64,000 bases of DNA from Dastarcus helophoroides (taxonomy: Eukaryota > Arthropoda > Insecta > Coleoptera > Bothrideridae). The stretch's first letter is position 1. Every line of letters begins with the position of its first letter. The position numbers and the translations under genes were made by a program. The stretch lies in contig CM053326.1 in the NCBI GenBank assembly GCA_028583605.1, positions 37,851,931 through 37,915,930 on the forward strand, in the 5' to 3' direction. The notes under the pieces are model-generated. The model was not told where the DNA came from. It worked only from the letters and a program-made list of their open reading frames with translations, and made no database searches. Shown piece after piece: positions 12,231 to 24,931 of this stretch.

Positions 12231-12580
12231 TGTTACGCGTCATCGGTTCGAAGATTAATACTGCGTGAATTGTAACCACTTTATTTTCAAACTAAACTCG
12301 GAACACTACAATTGTAATTCACTTAACTGGTCAACAAATTATCACTGTTTAATAAACTAACTTATTCGTTGACTTACTAACTGAGGGAAAGTCGACCGGA
12401 CCGCCTATTTATAGATCCCGTTTCGGGTTCTAGAAGGAACGAGCAGATAAGATTTATCGTTTGCGGAAATTTCTGGAGCGCTTATCTGCCGCTTGCTTTA
12501 TTATCGCGGCCGCATTCCCTTATCAAATTTTTCTAGAAAAATTCCTTAGGTACTCAATTCTATAATTACATTTTGTTACA
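12231..12580 (-). mobile_element. Solo LTR of an LTR retrotransposon
   Basis: Read on the minus strand, the 350-bp block starts TGTAACA and ends CGCGTAACA (TG...CA termini). It contains a TATA box (CTATAAATAGG, about 12410-12420) and further on an AATAAAG poly(A) signal near 12290, in the order expected of an LTR. No primer-binding site or gag/pol frame adjoins it, so it is most simply a solo LTR left by recombination. A clear target duplication was not found. Several TTCTAGAA-type motifs lie upstream of the TATA box. Confidence 0.6.
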
Positions 12581-13306
12581 AAATAATAATAACTAGAAAC
12601 AAGTATACGAATGCAACAACCACTAAGTATGACAATAGTGTGAGATTGTGCAACAGAAAAAGCCAATTGAAATAAAACAAGTAAATTAATTAATAACTCA
12701 AAATAAATAACACAAACTCGAATTAATTTTTTTGCATTTTTGTTGCAATAAGCAAAAAATAAAAAAACCTATTTTTCTGTGAAGTCTCCTCCTTTTAAAT
12801 TACAAAATTCCGAGAAAACCTTCGAACTGAACAATTTTTTAGATTTTAAATCATTTAGTTTCCTTTCAGATTGCAATAAAATGTCGAAAAAACTTGTACT
12901 TTTTGATCAAAACTTCAATATTTCAGAACAAGTAACACATATATTTTTTTTTCAAATAAATCGATTCTTTTCCATTTTCCATTTTGACTTACAAGTTAAA
13001 TTTTCTAAATTATTTGACCTTTTTTATCGAAATAAATAAAAAAATAGCATTTTAATTTTAAATCTGACACTGACAGTTTCAAAGTGCAAAAAATTTTAAT
13101 TATAGCCTCATTTTGATTTTGAGTTTGACTTTATTGTCGAAATTTTCCAAGAAAATGAAAAAATGTCTATGAAAAGTCAAACAGTTTGAACTTGCAACAT
13201 CGGTTAGAAAATAAAAATTTTCGTGAAGAATTAACTTATCATTTTATGTGGAAGTCATCTTCTATTGACGATAGGAAAAAAATTGGAGGAATACCTCTAA
13301 TATTTA
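12581..13306. other. Intergenic, no recognised gene
   Basis: Very AT-rich. The 86-residue frame at 12779-13039 is low-complexity (Phe, Asn and Lys) and has no family signature. Confidence 0.4.
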
Positions 13307-13352
13307 TACGGGTTGAACCTAATTTGAATTTCACTACAGGGATCTCGTAAAC

Positions 13353-15651
13353 CAGCGCTTTTCAACTTATCATAGCCCGCGGGCCATATGTTCCTCACCA
13401 AACATTTCGGGGGCCAAGAAGGTTGATAAATGAAAAGTCAGTTTATGCTAATTAAAAAAAATATTTTATTTATACTAAAAAGAAAACTTTAAAATATTCG
13501 CAATTTATTAATGAGAACATTGTGGCCGTAATTGTTTAGCAACAATATCTTTTATGTTCACATCAATATTTGTGGTGGCAAGTCTAATTATATCTTCAAG
13601 ACTGGAATCTTTCAAACAGTTTCTATATTTTGACTTTATATATTTCATATCGGAGTATGCACGCTCACAGATATATGTACTTCCGAACATTTATACAATG
13701 TGAAGTCCAAAATCTCTCAATTTTGGATATTTCTTTTTATCTAAAAATTTGAATATTTCTATTCCAGTTACTCCACGAGATGTAAAAAATGGGTCAGCCT
13801 GCAGGTCGCATCATTCTATTTGATATTTAAGATCAACGGAGTTGATATCAATATTAATTGTATCACAAAATAAATCAATGGACGGTTTAAGATCATCAAA
13901 TTGAGAAAATCTTTCATTGAAATCTGTAATTAGCATATGAAATTTTGGTAGAAATATTTTAAAATTCGCTTCTATATTACATTTTTTCATTTCCTCATAG
14001 ATCTCTTTGTAAGATTCAAAATGAAATAATTATTTTGCTCCAAATTAAACCTTAACAATTTTAATTTGTTTCTAAATCCAGTAACATATATATAAAGGCA
14101 ATAGACATTTTGATTTTGTCCTTGCAAGGATTTATTCAAAATATTTAAATAATTTGTAATGTTTGTTAGGAAAGCAAGTGAATTAATAAAATTTTTATCA
14201 ACTAAATTTGCTATCAAATTTTTATGGACGGCAATTTCTGAGAGAAAAAGATAAACTTCTTTTCGAAGTTTAAAGAATCTCCTCAAGCACTTTACAGCAC
14301 TCAACCAACGAACGTTACTATGTAAAAGCAGATCTCCATACACAGTTTCCAATTCATCAAAAAATGTTTGTAATTTTCGATGTGTAAGAGAACGATTTCA
14401 CCGCGAATTAAATTTTTAATTTTGCAAACCTTGTCCATTACGTCTTTTAGTTTTAGGGATAAACCACACAATGCCTCCTGATGGATAATATAGTGTAACA
14501 TACAACATTTTATTCCTTCTTTTTGCAAAAGTCCCGCGATCCCAAAATTTTTGCCCGTCATAGCTCTAGCACCGTCGGTTCCAATAGCAGTGCACTTGTC
14601 AAATCCGCCGTACTGCTCTACTGCACATTTTAATTGTTTGTAAATATCTTCACCTTTTGTTGTTGCGTGGAATGATTGTAATTTTAAAAGTTCTTCTGAA
14701 TAATTATAGTTTTCATTTATAGTTCTTATAAAGATAAGCATTTGACACGTCGGCTTACAGTCTGATGAGAAAGTGATACTGTTTGAACTTTTCTTACCAT
14801 TTCGTTGTCATTAAATGCTTGAGCCATTTTTATGCCACATTTTTAAATTAATTCTCCATCCAAAAATGGCTTCTTTGCCTTTACTATTTCTAAACAAACT
14901 TCAAATGATACAGCTACAGATGCTTCTTGAAATTTTTGTTCTTGATTAAAATAATTCGATTGATGATCCAGCTGCTTTTTCATTTTTTTTTTCACTAGTG
15001 GTATTTTCATGTCTCGCGTGTACGAATAATACTTTTTTTCATGCATCGAAAGATAATGGCGCTTTAAGTTATATTCTTTACACACAGCGATGATTTGTAA
15101 ACATTCCAAACACTGTGATTTACCCTTATTGTTTAGAATAAATAAATAATCTATCTCCCAGCGATCTTGAAATTCTCGATTTTCGAGGTCTTTTTTTCTT
15201 TTATTAGTAGCACTCATATTCAATAATTATTTTAGTTACCAAATAAATATGAAATTAAGTTAATAATATTATAACACAGGCGCCCCTCAACAAATTCTAG
15301 ACAAGACTCACTCGCACGATTGCATGAATCAACCAAATAGCGCAGGGTAGTGTACGCATCACGTGCGCCAACCATAGATAAACAACAACCAACCACAAAT
15401 ATAATATATGGCGCCAACGTTGAGTCAGCCATCATCAGACGTTAAACGTATTGCTGCTGTATTCAGCCAGGTTAAGTGAAGTTACGCAAACTAAATAGTA
15501 CCTACTTTAAATTCAAATTAGATTTAAATGTTCACATTTTAAAATAATTTTAATATTAATAATAATAATTTAGTAACATAAATTCATTACTAGTAAAATG
15601 TACTCGCGGGCCGTAAAAATAATTTGGCGGGCCGCCAGTTGGACAGCCCTG
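13353..15651 (-). mobile_element. hAT element (GTF2IRD2/ZBED-like transposase), inactive
   Basis: The ends are CAGCGCTTTTCAACTT and, inverted, CAGGGCTGTCCAACTG, each followed by a GCCCGCGGGCC or GGCGGCCCGCC block. The flanks are TCGTAAAC and TCGTAAAA, an 8-bp target duplication with one change. This is the hAT hallmark. The interior encodes a broken transposase on the minus strand (13508-15223). It is inserted in the left arm of the long-inverted-repeat element. Confidence 0.88.
13508..15223 (-). pseudogene. hAT transposase pseudogene (BED zinc finger, hAT C-terminal dimerisation)
   Basis: The N-terminal frame (14843-15223) starts at an ATG and contains FILNNKGKSQCLECLQI, then HYLSMHEKKY: a C-x2-C / H-x4-H BED-type zinc finger that binds element ends. 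The central frames (14301-14741, 13987-14352) contain AIGTDGARAMTGKN (a catalytic Asp block), CCMLHYIIHQEALCG and LLHSNVRWLSAVKCL, all typical of the GTF2IRD2/ZBED branch of hAT. The C-terminal frame (13508-13690) has YICERAYSDMKYIKSKYRN and a final ISDxxL-like region (SLEDIIRLATTNI), the hATC dimerisation segment. At least three frame breaks inactivate it. Confidence 0.85.
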
Positions 15652-17191
15652 TCGTAAAACATTAGAGATTCAAGGAAGCTTAAAAGAGCAAAGTGGTGCA
15701 GAATTTAATGGGCTAATATTATTCCGCTGAGAAAACAATTAAATTTCAATTCGTTTTGATTTTATTCAGGAAAAACTGAAAGTCGCCATTTTTTAAAAGT
15801 CAGCTGTAACTTGTTTAGTTGTAGTCCGATTAAAAAACTCTAAAAAATGTAATTAGTTGTTTTTAAGGCCTTTTCATTGGTGTACATTATTTTTTCTAAA
15901 TTCAACTGTCTCTGAGAAAATTATTTCAACGTTTTTATTTCTTATGGACGTCATATTGGATTTTATCATTTTCGAACTTGGCATATTTTTCTGATTAATT
16001 TGATGTATGTCATGCTATACTTCAAATGTGGTAAAGTGTGTTAAATGAACTAATTTTTTATTTTTAAACAAAAAAATTTTAGTAAGTGATGCAAGTGCCA
16101 TAACTTTTAATAATAAAAAATACAGTTCCTAAAAAAGCAAAAATGATTATTAAAAAACTAATAATATTCTAACAAATAGTATAGTATTGAAATATTTATT
16201 AATAATCGTAACGTGCATGATTCCCTTTGAATTACGTAATTCTCAGAACATTTTAAGGGTTTTATTAAAGACAACTTTCCCATGACTCATACCCAAGTGT
16301 GCGTTCTAGACTTCTCTAGAAGTTAAATATTTTAAAACCGATAATGTGCATAAATATGAATCATTTCTAATGTAAGATTGTTAGATATTTCACGTTATAC
16401 GAATAGGTATTCAATGTTGAAAACATTTTTGTGAAAATTGCCAACAAAATGTTTAAAACATCTACACGTTTTCATAGAATTACGCCATTTAAAGGGGTGC
16501 ATGCACGTTAAGATTATACTAATAACTGTTTAAATATTGCATAGTTTGTTATAATATTTTTGGTTTTTTAATAATGATTATTCCTTTTTTGGAAACGTAT
16601 TTTATATTATTGCATCACCTACTATAATTTTTTTGTTTAAAAATAAAAATTAGTTCATTTAACCCACTTTGCCACATTTGAAGTATGGCATGTCATATAT
16701 CAAATTAATCAGAAAAATATGCCAAATTCGAAAATGATAAAATTTAATATAGCGTCTGTAAGAAATAACAAAGTTGACATAATTTTTTCGGAAACAGTTA
16801 AATTTAAAAAAAAATAACGTGCACCAATAAAAAGGTCTCAAAAAACAACTAATTACAGTTTTTGAATTTTTTTAATCAGACTTTAAATAAACAAGTTACA
16901 AGCTGATTTTTATAAATGGCGATTTTCAGTTTTTTTAAAATAAAATCAATATGAATTGGAATTTAATTGTTTTCTCAGCGGCATAATATTAGGCATTAAA
17001 TTTTGCACTACTTTACCTATTTAAGCTTCCTTGTATCTCAAATAATTTACGAGATCCCCATAGTGGAAATCAAATTTGGTTCAACCTGTATGTTGCCACC
17101 ACCCAGCATCTTATTTTAACTAAATTTCCCTTATCCCTGCATTTACAGCTTTGACATCTATTTGGTTAGATCTATTGATATTTCTAAATAT

Positions 17192-17660
17192 TAGTTGACC
17201 CCCGCAACTTTATTTGCGCAAGATTTAATAACGTCATATTTCAAAATAAAATAATTTCTTATTTAATTCTAATAGAAAACTAGATTTTGTAGTTCACGCT
17301 CCTTATTCTAGTACCGGCTAGAATTGTAGATGGCTCGAAATATTTTATCAGCCATAAACATTGCGAATTGTTTTCTCTTTTATTCTGTTACATATATCCT
17401 CAAATAAAATTGTTAGCGCAGTAAAGAAGTAAAAAGTTGAGTTTTATTGGAATAAATATAATAATAGCTCCGTTTTGTAGTCCTTTCCAGCGCTATGGGA
17501 GATAAAACAAAAATAGTCTAAAATGTACCCCCTAAATTACTCTACATTTAAGTAAAATTTCATTAAAATCGATTTAGCAGTTTCCGAGATTATGCCGGAC
17601 TAAGATCAAGCGACAGACACAGACATTTAGACGTTTTAATTTTATTAATATAGATTACTT
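17192..17660 (+). mobile_element. Short retroposon-like repeat with ACAGACACAGAC..ATATAGAT tail
   Basis: It begins AGTTGACCCCCGCAACTTTATTTGCG and ends in TTTAATTTTATTAATATAGAT after CGATTTAGCAGTTTCCGAG and AGCGACAGACACAGAC. This start and tail are a widespread insect non-autonomous repeat pattern. A truncated copy of the 5' end lies at about 57670-57760, and a similar tail (GACAGACAAACAC..TATATTAG) lies near 36530. No coding capacity is seen. The class assignment is tentative. Confidence 0.5.
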
Positions 17661-19926
17661 TCGATAGTTTTCGATACCATATAAAGAAAGCATTGATATG
17701 ATCGATAGTCCATCGATTCAACATTCTTGATAGGCAGCATCTATCAAAGGATAGTTATCCCAGGTCTCAACAGGACCAAATAATTGTTGATTGGAAAAAT
17801 TAAGAAGATACCTTATTGGGTTGGTATATTATTTGGGTTCGTATATTGTTTGGGTTGGTATATTATTAATTTGTTGGTCTTATTTACACATTTACTGACT
17901 TCACATATAATAATTTATTGCTTTTGAATTATCTATCTTTCCATATTCGATATAAAGCTTCATTTCTTAATAAATTTTACCTTGGCGATAAAATATTTGA
18001 ATTGTAACGCTAATATATCTGCTGTTAATTTGTTGTCATTTGTGGTATTCATGTGTACATAGTCCGAAAAATCCAACAGAGAGAAATTGATGGATCATGT
18101 ATAAAAAGATAACTGTACCAAGTAATTTCAAAAATGAAGGCTAATTGCCTCAGATCTTCAGCAACAAATTAAACATGTCAGAAGGAATGACACATAAATT
18201 TGCGGATAAAAGGCTACTCGTTTAATCTGACGCAATATTAATACGACTTCTGTAAAAATGCGCTATGGAAGACGTCACGATTTAAATTAATTTCATTTTT
18301 AGAACAAGAAATAAAAGGGATAACATTTATTCAATATTGGCTTCTTCTAGGAAAATACTAAATGTTCATAATGAGCTGGAACATTTTAAATTCAACAATA
18401 TTATGCTCAATGATAATGTTTTGTGGCATTTTTCGCAATATATTAAATGTTTTGACACATTTTAATATAAAGAGGTTAATAAATAGCGTTCCACCTGCTG
18501 GATGATTATTGTACTGACAATTATAATTAATATTGTCTTTTGTCCACTGAGATAATACGAAATTGATAAAATTCTTGTGACTTAAGAATGGGAGAGTTTT
18601 TGCAAAAAAGAATTAATGAATGAACATCGTCAAGGTGTCCTCGCAAAACTTTGTTAATTAAATTGTTGTTATTTGAATAATAAAGATATTAGAATAAATA
18701 TGCTGAAAGATAAAGTCGACAAGTGCTTTTCGTTTTGTTCCAACATATGCGTAACTCAGGTAAGCCTAAAGCTCGTTCTTAGCTGTACAGGCCTTCGAGT
18801 TTTGCGATTAATGAAAGTCAAGTAAAACCTAGGTGACAGGGCTAATAATGGCTACCACAAAAAAAAGAAAACCTTCTTACTGTTTAAGTGTTTGAATAAA
18901 TATGTACGTGTTTCATGCGTGTATAATACTTAATATAATGTATCAAAAAATGCACCCACCGAATTTGCCCCTAGATAAGTCAAACGTCGGAGAGCCTAAG
19001 GACGTTGCGAAGAAGGTATGCCACATGTCGAAATGAACGAATTCAACATGCAATTAGTAACATATGTGCCACTTTACAAATATCTATTTTTATAGCGGGG
19101 TAGTGCGTTTTATTCAACATTTGGCATCCACAAGTTCCTTCAATCAACAATATACTTACTACCACTTCCTTTCTGGAACCACTTTCCCATATGGTTCGTT
19201 GGGTACAATTTATACTTTATTTAAACTGCGATATAGAAAATAATATTTTTTATAATTTCGTAGTTTAACGGTAGCATAGTGATGCAGATTTTTATACAGT
19301 GCTTATCAATGAAAACTATCAACCCTATTTTTAAAAAAAAGCAAAAATTCGCCAATAAGTATTTACGAGGTGGGGGTCATATTTTTCATATTTAGACCGA
19401 GTTTAACTATCAACATTTCCCTGAATATTCAGCCAATAATTTTTAACTCACGTGGGACATTTGGCATCCAATAAATGCGAAATTTATGGCAACGATTACA
19501 TGTTTAACGTTTTTCTGCAAACACTTTAAAACTCCATAAAAGTTGAAACGGTTAATACTCTTTCCGTTTAATGGTATCCCTTCGACTTCTGTAATTTGCT
19601 TCCAACAATTTTTCATTTAGTGAAAATATACTTACGCTAATTGTTTGTTGCCTTTTTCGCAACGGAATAACTTGTAAGGTCTTTAAATCTGACAAGCTGT
19701 CTGAAAGCTCGTTTTCAAACTTGGTGGTCTGTTAATTGGGTTGAATTTCAACACTTTAATAAATAAAATTTGATCTCACAAAAATAGAAATTATAATTTT
19801 CTCTCACAGTACAATTAGAATGGTATCCTGAAATATGCATATAACAATAAATGTAAAACTTTCGCTGTCATAACAAAAATAGTTTTTATATGACTGTATG
19901 GTTTAGTTGGTATTCTGAAGTATCTA
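17661..19926. other. Intergenic, no recognised gene
   Basis: About 2.3 kb of AT-rich DNA. I found no frame with a family signature, RNA gene or element end in it. Confidence 0.45.
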
Positions 19927-21203
19927 CCAGGTCATTCAATAAGTTCATAGGATAAGTAAGAAAAAAACAAAATTTTGACAAAACTCGATTTTATTATTCG
20001 ACATAGTTACCTTCGAGGGCAATACAACGAGTATAGTGATTTTTTAACTTATCGATACCACTTTTATAGTACGATTTCTCTTTCTCGTCAAAATAGGCCT
20101 CAGTTTCAGCGATTACTTCATCATTGGACTTACATTTCTTTCCAATGAGCATTCTCTTGAGTTCTGAAAACAGGAAAACGTCGCTGGGGGCTAAATCTGG
20201 AAAATACAGTGGGTGAGTAAGCAATTCGAAGCCCAATTCATTCAATTTTGCCACATCATCGATTTGTGACACGGTGCTTCGTGAAACAACACTTTTTTCT
20301 TTTGCAAATGTGAACGTTTCTTTGTGATTGCAGCCTTCAATCAATCCTAAAGTGCACTAGTCGCTGTTGATGGTGGTTCCTTTTCGGAGATAGTCGATGA
20401 ATATTATTCCGTTCGCATCCCAAAATACAGAAGCCATCATATTACCGGCCGACTGTTGCGTCTTTGCTCGCTTTGGATTCGGTTCGTCGACTGCTGTCCA
20501 CTCAGGTGACTGTCTTTTGGATTCTGATGTGTAATAGTGAAGCCATGTCTCATCCATTGTCACATATCGACGATATAATTCCTTTTTATTGCGGTTTAAC
20601 AGCGCCAAACACTCCTCTGAAGCATCGATTCGTTGTTGTTTTTGGTCGACTGTGAGCTCACGCGGCACCCACTTTGCACAGAGCTTTCGCATACCCAAAT
20701 GTTCGTGTAAAATGGTAAAAACACTACTATTTGATATCTTTATAATGTCAGCTAGCTCGTGCACCTTCAATTTGCGATCGTTCATAACTAATTTGTGGAT
20801 TTTTTTTATGTTTTCTGGAATAACAGCCTCATTTGGGCGTCCACTGCGCTCTGCATCATTTGTGCTGGTACGACCACGTTTAAATTCAGCAATCCACTTC
20901 TCTACCATTTGTCTCGATGGAGCAGAGTTCGGATAATGTTTATCAAGCCATTGTTTGGTTTCCACTGTATTTTTTTTTATCAAAAAGCAATGCTTTATCA
21001 AAACTCGAAATTTACTTTTTTCCATTTTTTTTTCAATAGCAAAAGTTGCTTCACACAAAATGCTATAACTCACGAATCAATGGTCAGATTGCTGTAAAAT
21101 TTATAAACGTATCGTTTGAAGGTTAGCACTAAATAAAAATCATGTGGAAAAAATTCTAGTAAAAATTCTATGTGCCATCCTATGGACTTTTTGAATGGAC
21201 TGT
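19927..21203 (-). mobile_element. Mariner (Tc1/mariner, DD34D) element, dead
   Basis: A 1277-bp element between TA dinucleotides (19925-19926 and 21204-21205). The terminal inverted repeats are about 26 bp: CCAGGTCATTCAATAAGTTC at the left against ACAGTCCATTCAAAAAGTCC at the right, read inward. Size, TA target and transposase all fit the mariner family. The transposase is inactivated (see 19994-21025). The ends look well preserved, so the insertion is moderately old. Confidence 0.93.
19994..21025 (-). pseudogene. Mariner transposase pseudogene
   Basis: Cuts and pastes the element at TA sites when intact. The start is taken at the ATG at 21025 (MEKSKFRVLIKHCFL), the usual mariner N-terminus. 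The helix-turn-helix region includes APSRQMVEKWIAEFKRG. The first catalytic Asp block is YVTMDETWLHYYTSES, followed by MASVFWDANGIIFIDYL. A TAG then interrupts the frame at about 20358. In a shifted frame the block that should hold the second catalytic Asp (normally near APCH) has lost about six bases. The frame then shifts back to NELGFELLTHPLYFPDLAPS, with the third Asp, ending ..CIALEGNYVE. Loss of the second Asp makes it catalytically dead. Confidence 0.92.
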
Positions 21204-21574
21204 TATATAGTATTTTAATAAAATTCACTTTTCATTGTCTTACCAAATAAAATTCAAATCATATATTTATTCGAGTATCCAATTTTAAATTTAGAGAAAT
21301 GTAGTTTATAAAATTAAAAATTCACTGTCGTCATTATTTACATGAAAAGTTTTTAAAATAAATTGACTTGAAACCTCAAGGCCTAGGGAAGTGAAACCAT
21401 TTGTTGATTTTTGTTTGGATAATAAGTAATTGCCTTAGATAAGAATTTTGTTTTGTTAAAATATTGATTTTATTAATATTACTAAATTTATTGTTATAAA
21501 TTTTAGCTTATTTAAAAAATCGTGTGGAATTAATAATGACACAAACCTACAAAGATAAATTAAAAAAGTTGTCT

Positions 21575-23325
21575 TTTTTTAAAGTTTAATCCTCTCGCAA
21601 AGGGTATCTCCATTATGCCTTCAAAGCACTGCGAGTAGGATGCGGAAACAAGGATAGATGGCGATGAACCGCCTTCTTAAATAAGGATAGGTTATAATTT
21701 TTGGGGAAAATTCCTTTCGGTAACGAGTTCCATAGCTTCTAAGATCTATTAAAAAAACGGTCTCCATACACAGAAGTCCTCACTATGTCAAGCTGGACTG
21801 CACAGGAAATCGCTCTCTCCGACTGTCTAGTATGCCTCAAGAATCTTGCCCTTGGTGGGATCAATCGTATTAGATTCTGCGAGCATCTTCCATGCTAGTA
21901 CTTGTAGAAAAGAGACAAGTCGCCAACCATCCGCCTATGCTCTAGTGTTTCAAGAGAATCGGTGATCAAACAATCGTCATCAATTAGGCGAATCGCTCTT
22001 CTTTGAATTGAATCTAAAGTGAGAGCTAAAGTGTACTTTAGGGCTGCACTCCAAACATGAGAACAGTATTCTAGTATTGGCTTAACTTGAGCTTTGTATA
22101 GTGTGAGTAGCTGATGAGATGTGAAGTACTTTTTAGCTCTAAAAAGAAAGCCTGGCTTCTGAGGGGCAGACTTGGCAATGGCACGCGCAAGAGAAGTTAG
22201 TGCTCACATTCACTCCTAGGATAGATAGATTAGATCCCATCGGAAGGATTTTACTGACCATTAGTATGTTTGTTGCATTATTCCTTGATGTTTTCTTAGA
22301 GAAAATCGCGGTCTGAGTTTTTGAAACGTTGAAGTCGACCAAATTTCTTACCCCATTCCAGAATGATTTACAGATCCCCATCTGTATTTGCTGTTCCCTT
22401 AGTTGATCTGAAGCAGCGACGGATAATGGTTTGTTGGAGAAAAAAGATGACACAAGGCTACTATCACCTGCGTAGCTGTATAAATAATTGGAAGTTAAAG
22501 CTAAGATATCGTTTATGTGTAACAGAGACAGAGTAGGAGGCAGGACAGATCCCTGAGGCACGCCTACAATAGCAAATGTCTCGGATGAGATGCCATCGAT
22601 GACGACCTGAAGAGATCTGTCAGCGAGAATATTGGATATCAAATGGCATAGTCCAGAAGAAAGTCCATACGATGTTAATTTGGGGAGAAGAGACCGGTGC
22701 CAGGCTGCCGAAGGCCTTTGAAATATCCAATTCTACAATCCTAGCCTCGCCATATTTTTCCATAGCTGAGTTACAGGTATGAGTAACATATACCAGTAGA
22801 TTGCCAGTGAAGCGTTGTTGTCTAAAACCGTATTGCCTATCCGAGATGATGCTATTTTTCTCCAGATATTTGACAATCTCAATGTCTATAACCCTTTCCA
22901 TCACTTTAGATATAAAAAGAAACAAAGATATAGGGCGATAGTTGTTAACAAGATTCCTTTTTCCCTCTTTAGGAACAGGCTGCACCCTAGCAGATTTCCA
23001 GATGTTAGGGAATAAACCTTTGTTGTAAGAGAGTGTGAATAATTTGCTTAGGACAGGAGTCAACTCTGGAGCCCACTTCTTAAGAACAATAGCGGGGATA
23101 ACATCAAGGCCAGAAGCTTTCGAGGTATCGAGCTCGAGGAGAATCTTCCTGATTGTGCGTTGTCTGAAAACAACTTCAGGCATCGAAGTGCCAACCTTAG
23201 GAATAATAGGAAGTTCTGCGTTTCGAGAATCAAGATTGAAATTTTTAGCAAACGTTAAGGCTAGCATGTCAACCTTTTCCTTGGAAGTAGTCGCAATATT
23301 GTTATTTTCATCGTGTGTGGGTTAA
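21575..23325 (-). mobile_element. Family A non-LTR retrotransposon with RT domain, inactive
   Basis: The longest family A copy. Reading along the minus strand: ELDTSKASGLDVIPAIVLKK, VQPVPKEGKRNLVNNYRPIS, LEKNSIISDRQYGFRQQRFT and ARIVELDISKAFGSL (first catalytic Asp), then after a frameshift GVPQGSVLPPTLSLLHIND and YAGDSSL. The last block is normally YADDSS, so one of the two essential Asps is replaced by Gly. The 3' part repeats the family tail. Organisation is that of CR1/jockey-group elements; the endonuclease is missing by 5' truncation. Confidence 0.85.
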
Positions 23326-23781
23326 GGAATAAACATTTATTTATTTTTTGTTTTTTTTCCACTGAATACAAAATTAAATTTAAAACTATGGGTTACTGAT
23401 TAAAATTCTAAGAAAAACCACGAAAATAAAAAAAAATCATCAACTGGAAAGTTTTTCTGTAAGTATTTAAACGAGCATAAAATTTGTTTCTAAATAATAT
23501 ATGATAATTCTTGCTGCCTTGAGCTCCCATTGTGAGTACATTTTTAGCAGAGCATTTACTGATTTCTATTATATTAGTAAAAGCTACTTCAATGGTAAAA
23601 TTCAAGTAGTTTCATTCTTAAAGATATTCAATGATTGTATGCAACTAAAGGGTCACCTTAATAAATTTACCAAAGTTGAAGTATAAAAATATATTTATCT
23701 ACGTATATATCATATGGATTGAGAAGAAAAATCTATTAAAGCTAATTTTTGGATCAATATTGTTCAGAGTTGTTATTCAGT

Positions 23782-24860
23782 TTAAGCCAAACATTTTTTC
23801 AAATCGTCCAAAATTTGGTCGATATTCTTGACGACAACATCGCCGTTTTTCCCAATGCAGGCCTCGGCAGTTTTGACGGCTGTATCAACGTCAGTGTTCA
23901 GTTCATTTTTAAGGGTATCCAAAGCTTTTTCATCGTCATCTAATTCCTTCTTGATGCACTCATCAGGATTTTGGGATTTCTTGCATATTTTAACGTTGTC
24001 GTACAGTTTGATTCTTAAGTCGCTAAAGTCACCAAGTTTTCTGCTCATTTCGTCCAAGTTGAAATCAGCCAAACATTTATTGAGTCCATTAAAATCGACT
24101 TTGTCCATGCTTGCTTGTTCGGTTGCTGCACATTGATCGACTTTGGCTTTTTGTGCTTCATCAGCGGCTTTGGAACGCGCATTCTTGATGGTTTGTCTGA
24201 TGTCCTGTTGTTTGCTATGGATTTTAATTCTTTCTTGAGTCATAGCTTTGCCAACTTGTCCCCAAGCCAAACCGACGGACTTGCCTCCTTCAGCCAAAGC
24301 CAAGTCAATTTTGATGGCTAATTCTTTGATTTTTATTTCGTTATCAATACTACCTACAGCGGCGCTTAAACAGCCCTAAAATAAAAAACACTTTTATTAA
24401 AATTGAAAGAGACAATCTTTATTCTATACATGCATTTATGATGTTAAAAAGATTGTATTAAAACTCTTTAAGTCCTAGAGATAAATGCTAGAAAGCTATG
24501 AACTAGTTTCTATACTCTGGTCACTCAAGAGGTTTAGTTAGGTTACTTCCGCTTAATTGCCCAAAACAAAAGAGAGGTTCAAACCATATCAAGAAATAAA
24601 TCAACGTTACTAATTAAGAACAGAAAAAAATTATTCAAATATCCCGCTTTGTTTAAAGGAGTGGCCTAACTGTAACTGTTGGGTGAACAGAGCATAGTAA
24701 ATATTTAGAAGTATCTGAGAAAAAAATTTAACTTGAAGTTGTTCTCTCTTAATAAACAAACTGCTTTCTAGCTCTAATTTTGCCTAGTTTGCTTACATTT
24801 TACAATACTTACTGAAATGAAGCATGTGAGCCCAATGAATAAAACAATTTTGGAATTCAT
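23782..24860 (-). CDS. Secreted six-cysteine helical protein, copy 1 (intact)
   Basis: Two exons: 24813-24860 and 23782-24375, separated by a 437-bp GT-AG intron (GTAAGT donor, TTTTATTTTAG acceptor) in phase 0. Exon 1 encodes only MNSKIVLFIGLTCFIS, a hydrophobic signal peptide, continued by GCLSA. The product is 213 residues and predicted secreted. The mature part is Lys/Asp/Glu-rich and probably all-helical, with six cysteines spaced x18, x29, x8, x32, x21, ending KKCLA. A TATA box lies 72-79 bp upstream of the ATG. The eight copies in this window share this plan, so it is a tandem paralogue family. I do not recognise a named family. Cys spacing excludes odorant-binding and chemosensory proteins. 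Function unknown. Confidence 0.85.
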
Positions 24861-24931
24861 TTTTACTTTTGCTAAGTCTCGGAAACTTCTTGGTTTCAAA
24901 TCTAAACTGTCCTATGGGAATTCTTACAACT

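Larger units (their letters stand above)
13307..17090. mobile_element. Long-inverted-repeat (foldback-type) DNA element
   Basis: The left end (ACGGGTTGAACCTAATTTG) and the right end (reverse complement ACAGGTTGAACCAAATTTG) continue as inverted arms for several hundred bases. The left arm resumes after the hAT insertion, from about 15660 to 16090, and pairs with about 16620-17090. Shared blocks include GGAAGCTTAAA, CCGCTGAGAAAACAATTAAA and AACAACTAATTAC/GTAATTAGTTG. No transposase is seen. Without the 2.3-kb hAT insertion it is about 1.5 kb long. A partial copy of one arm lies at 49098-49340. Confidence 0.7.

Noticed and set aside
15232..15435. 67-residue minus-strand frame with a hydrophobic start
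   Set aside because: It lies in the 5' leader of the hAT element between its inverted end and the transposase start, with no splice or promoter support.
24115..24321. Plus-strand frames opposite the secreted-protein exons
   Set aside because: Shadows of the minus-strand coding exon; the sense frame has the splice sites, signal peptide and Cys pattern.
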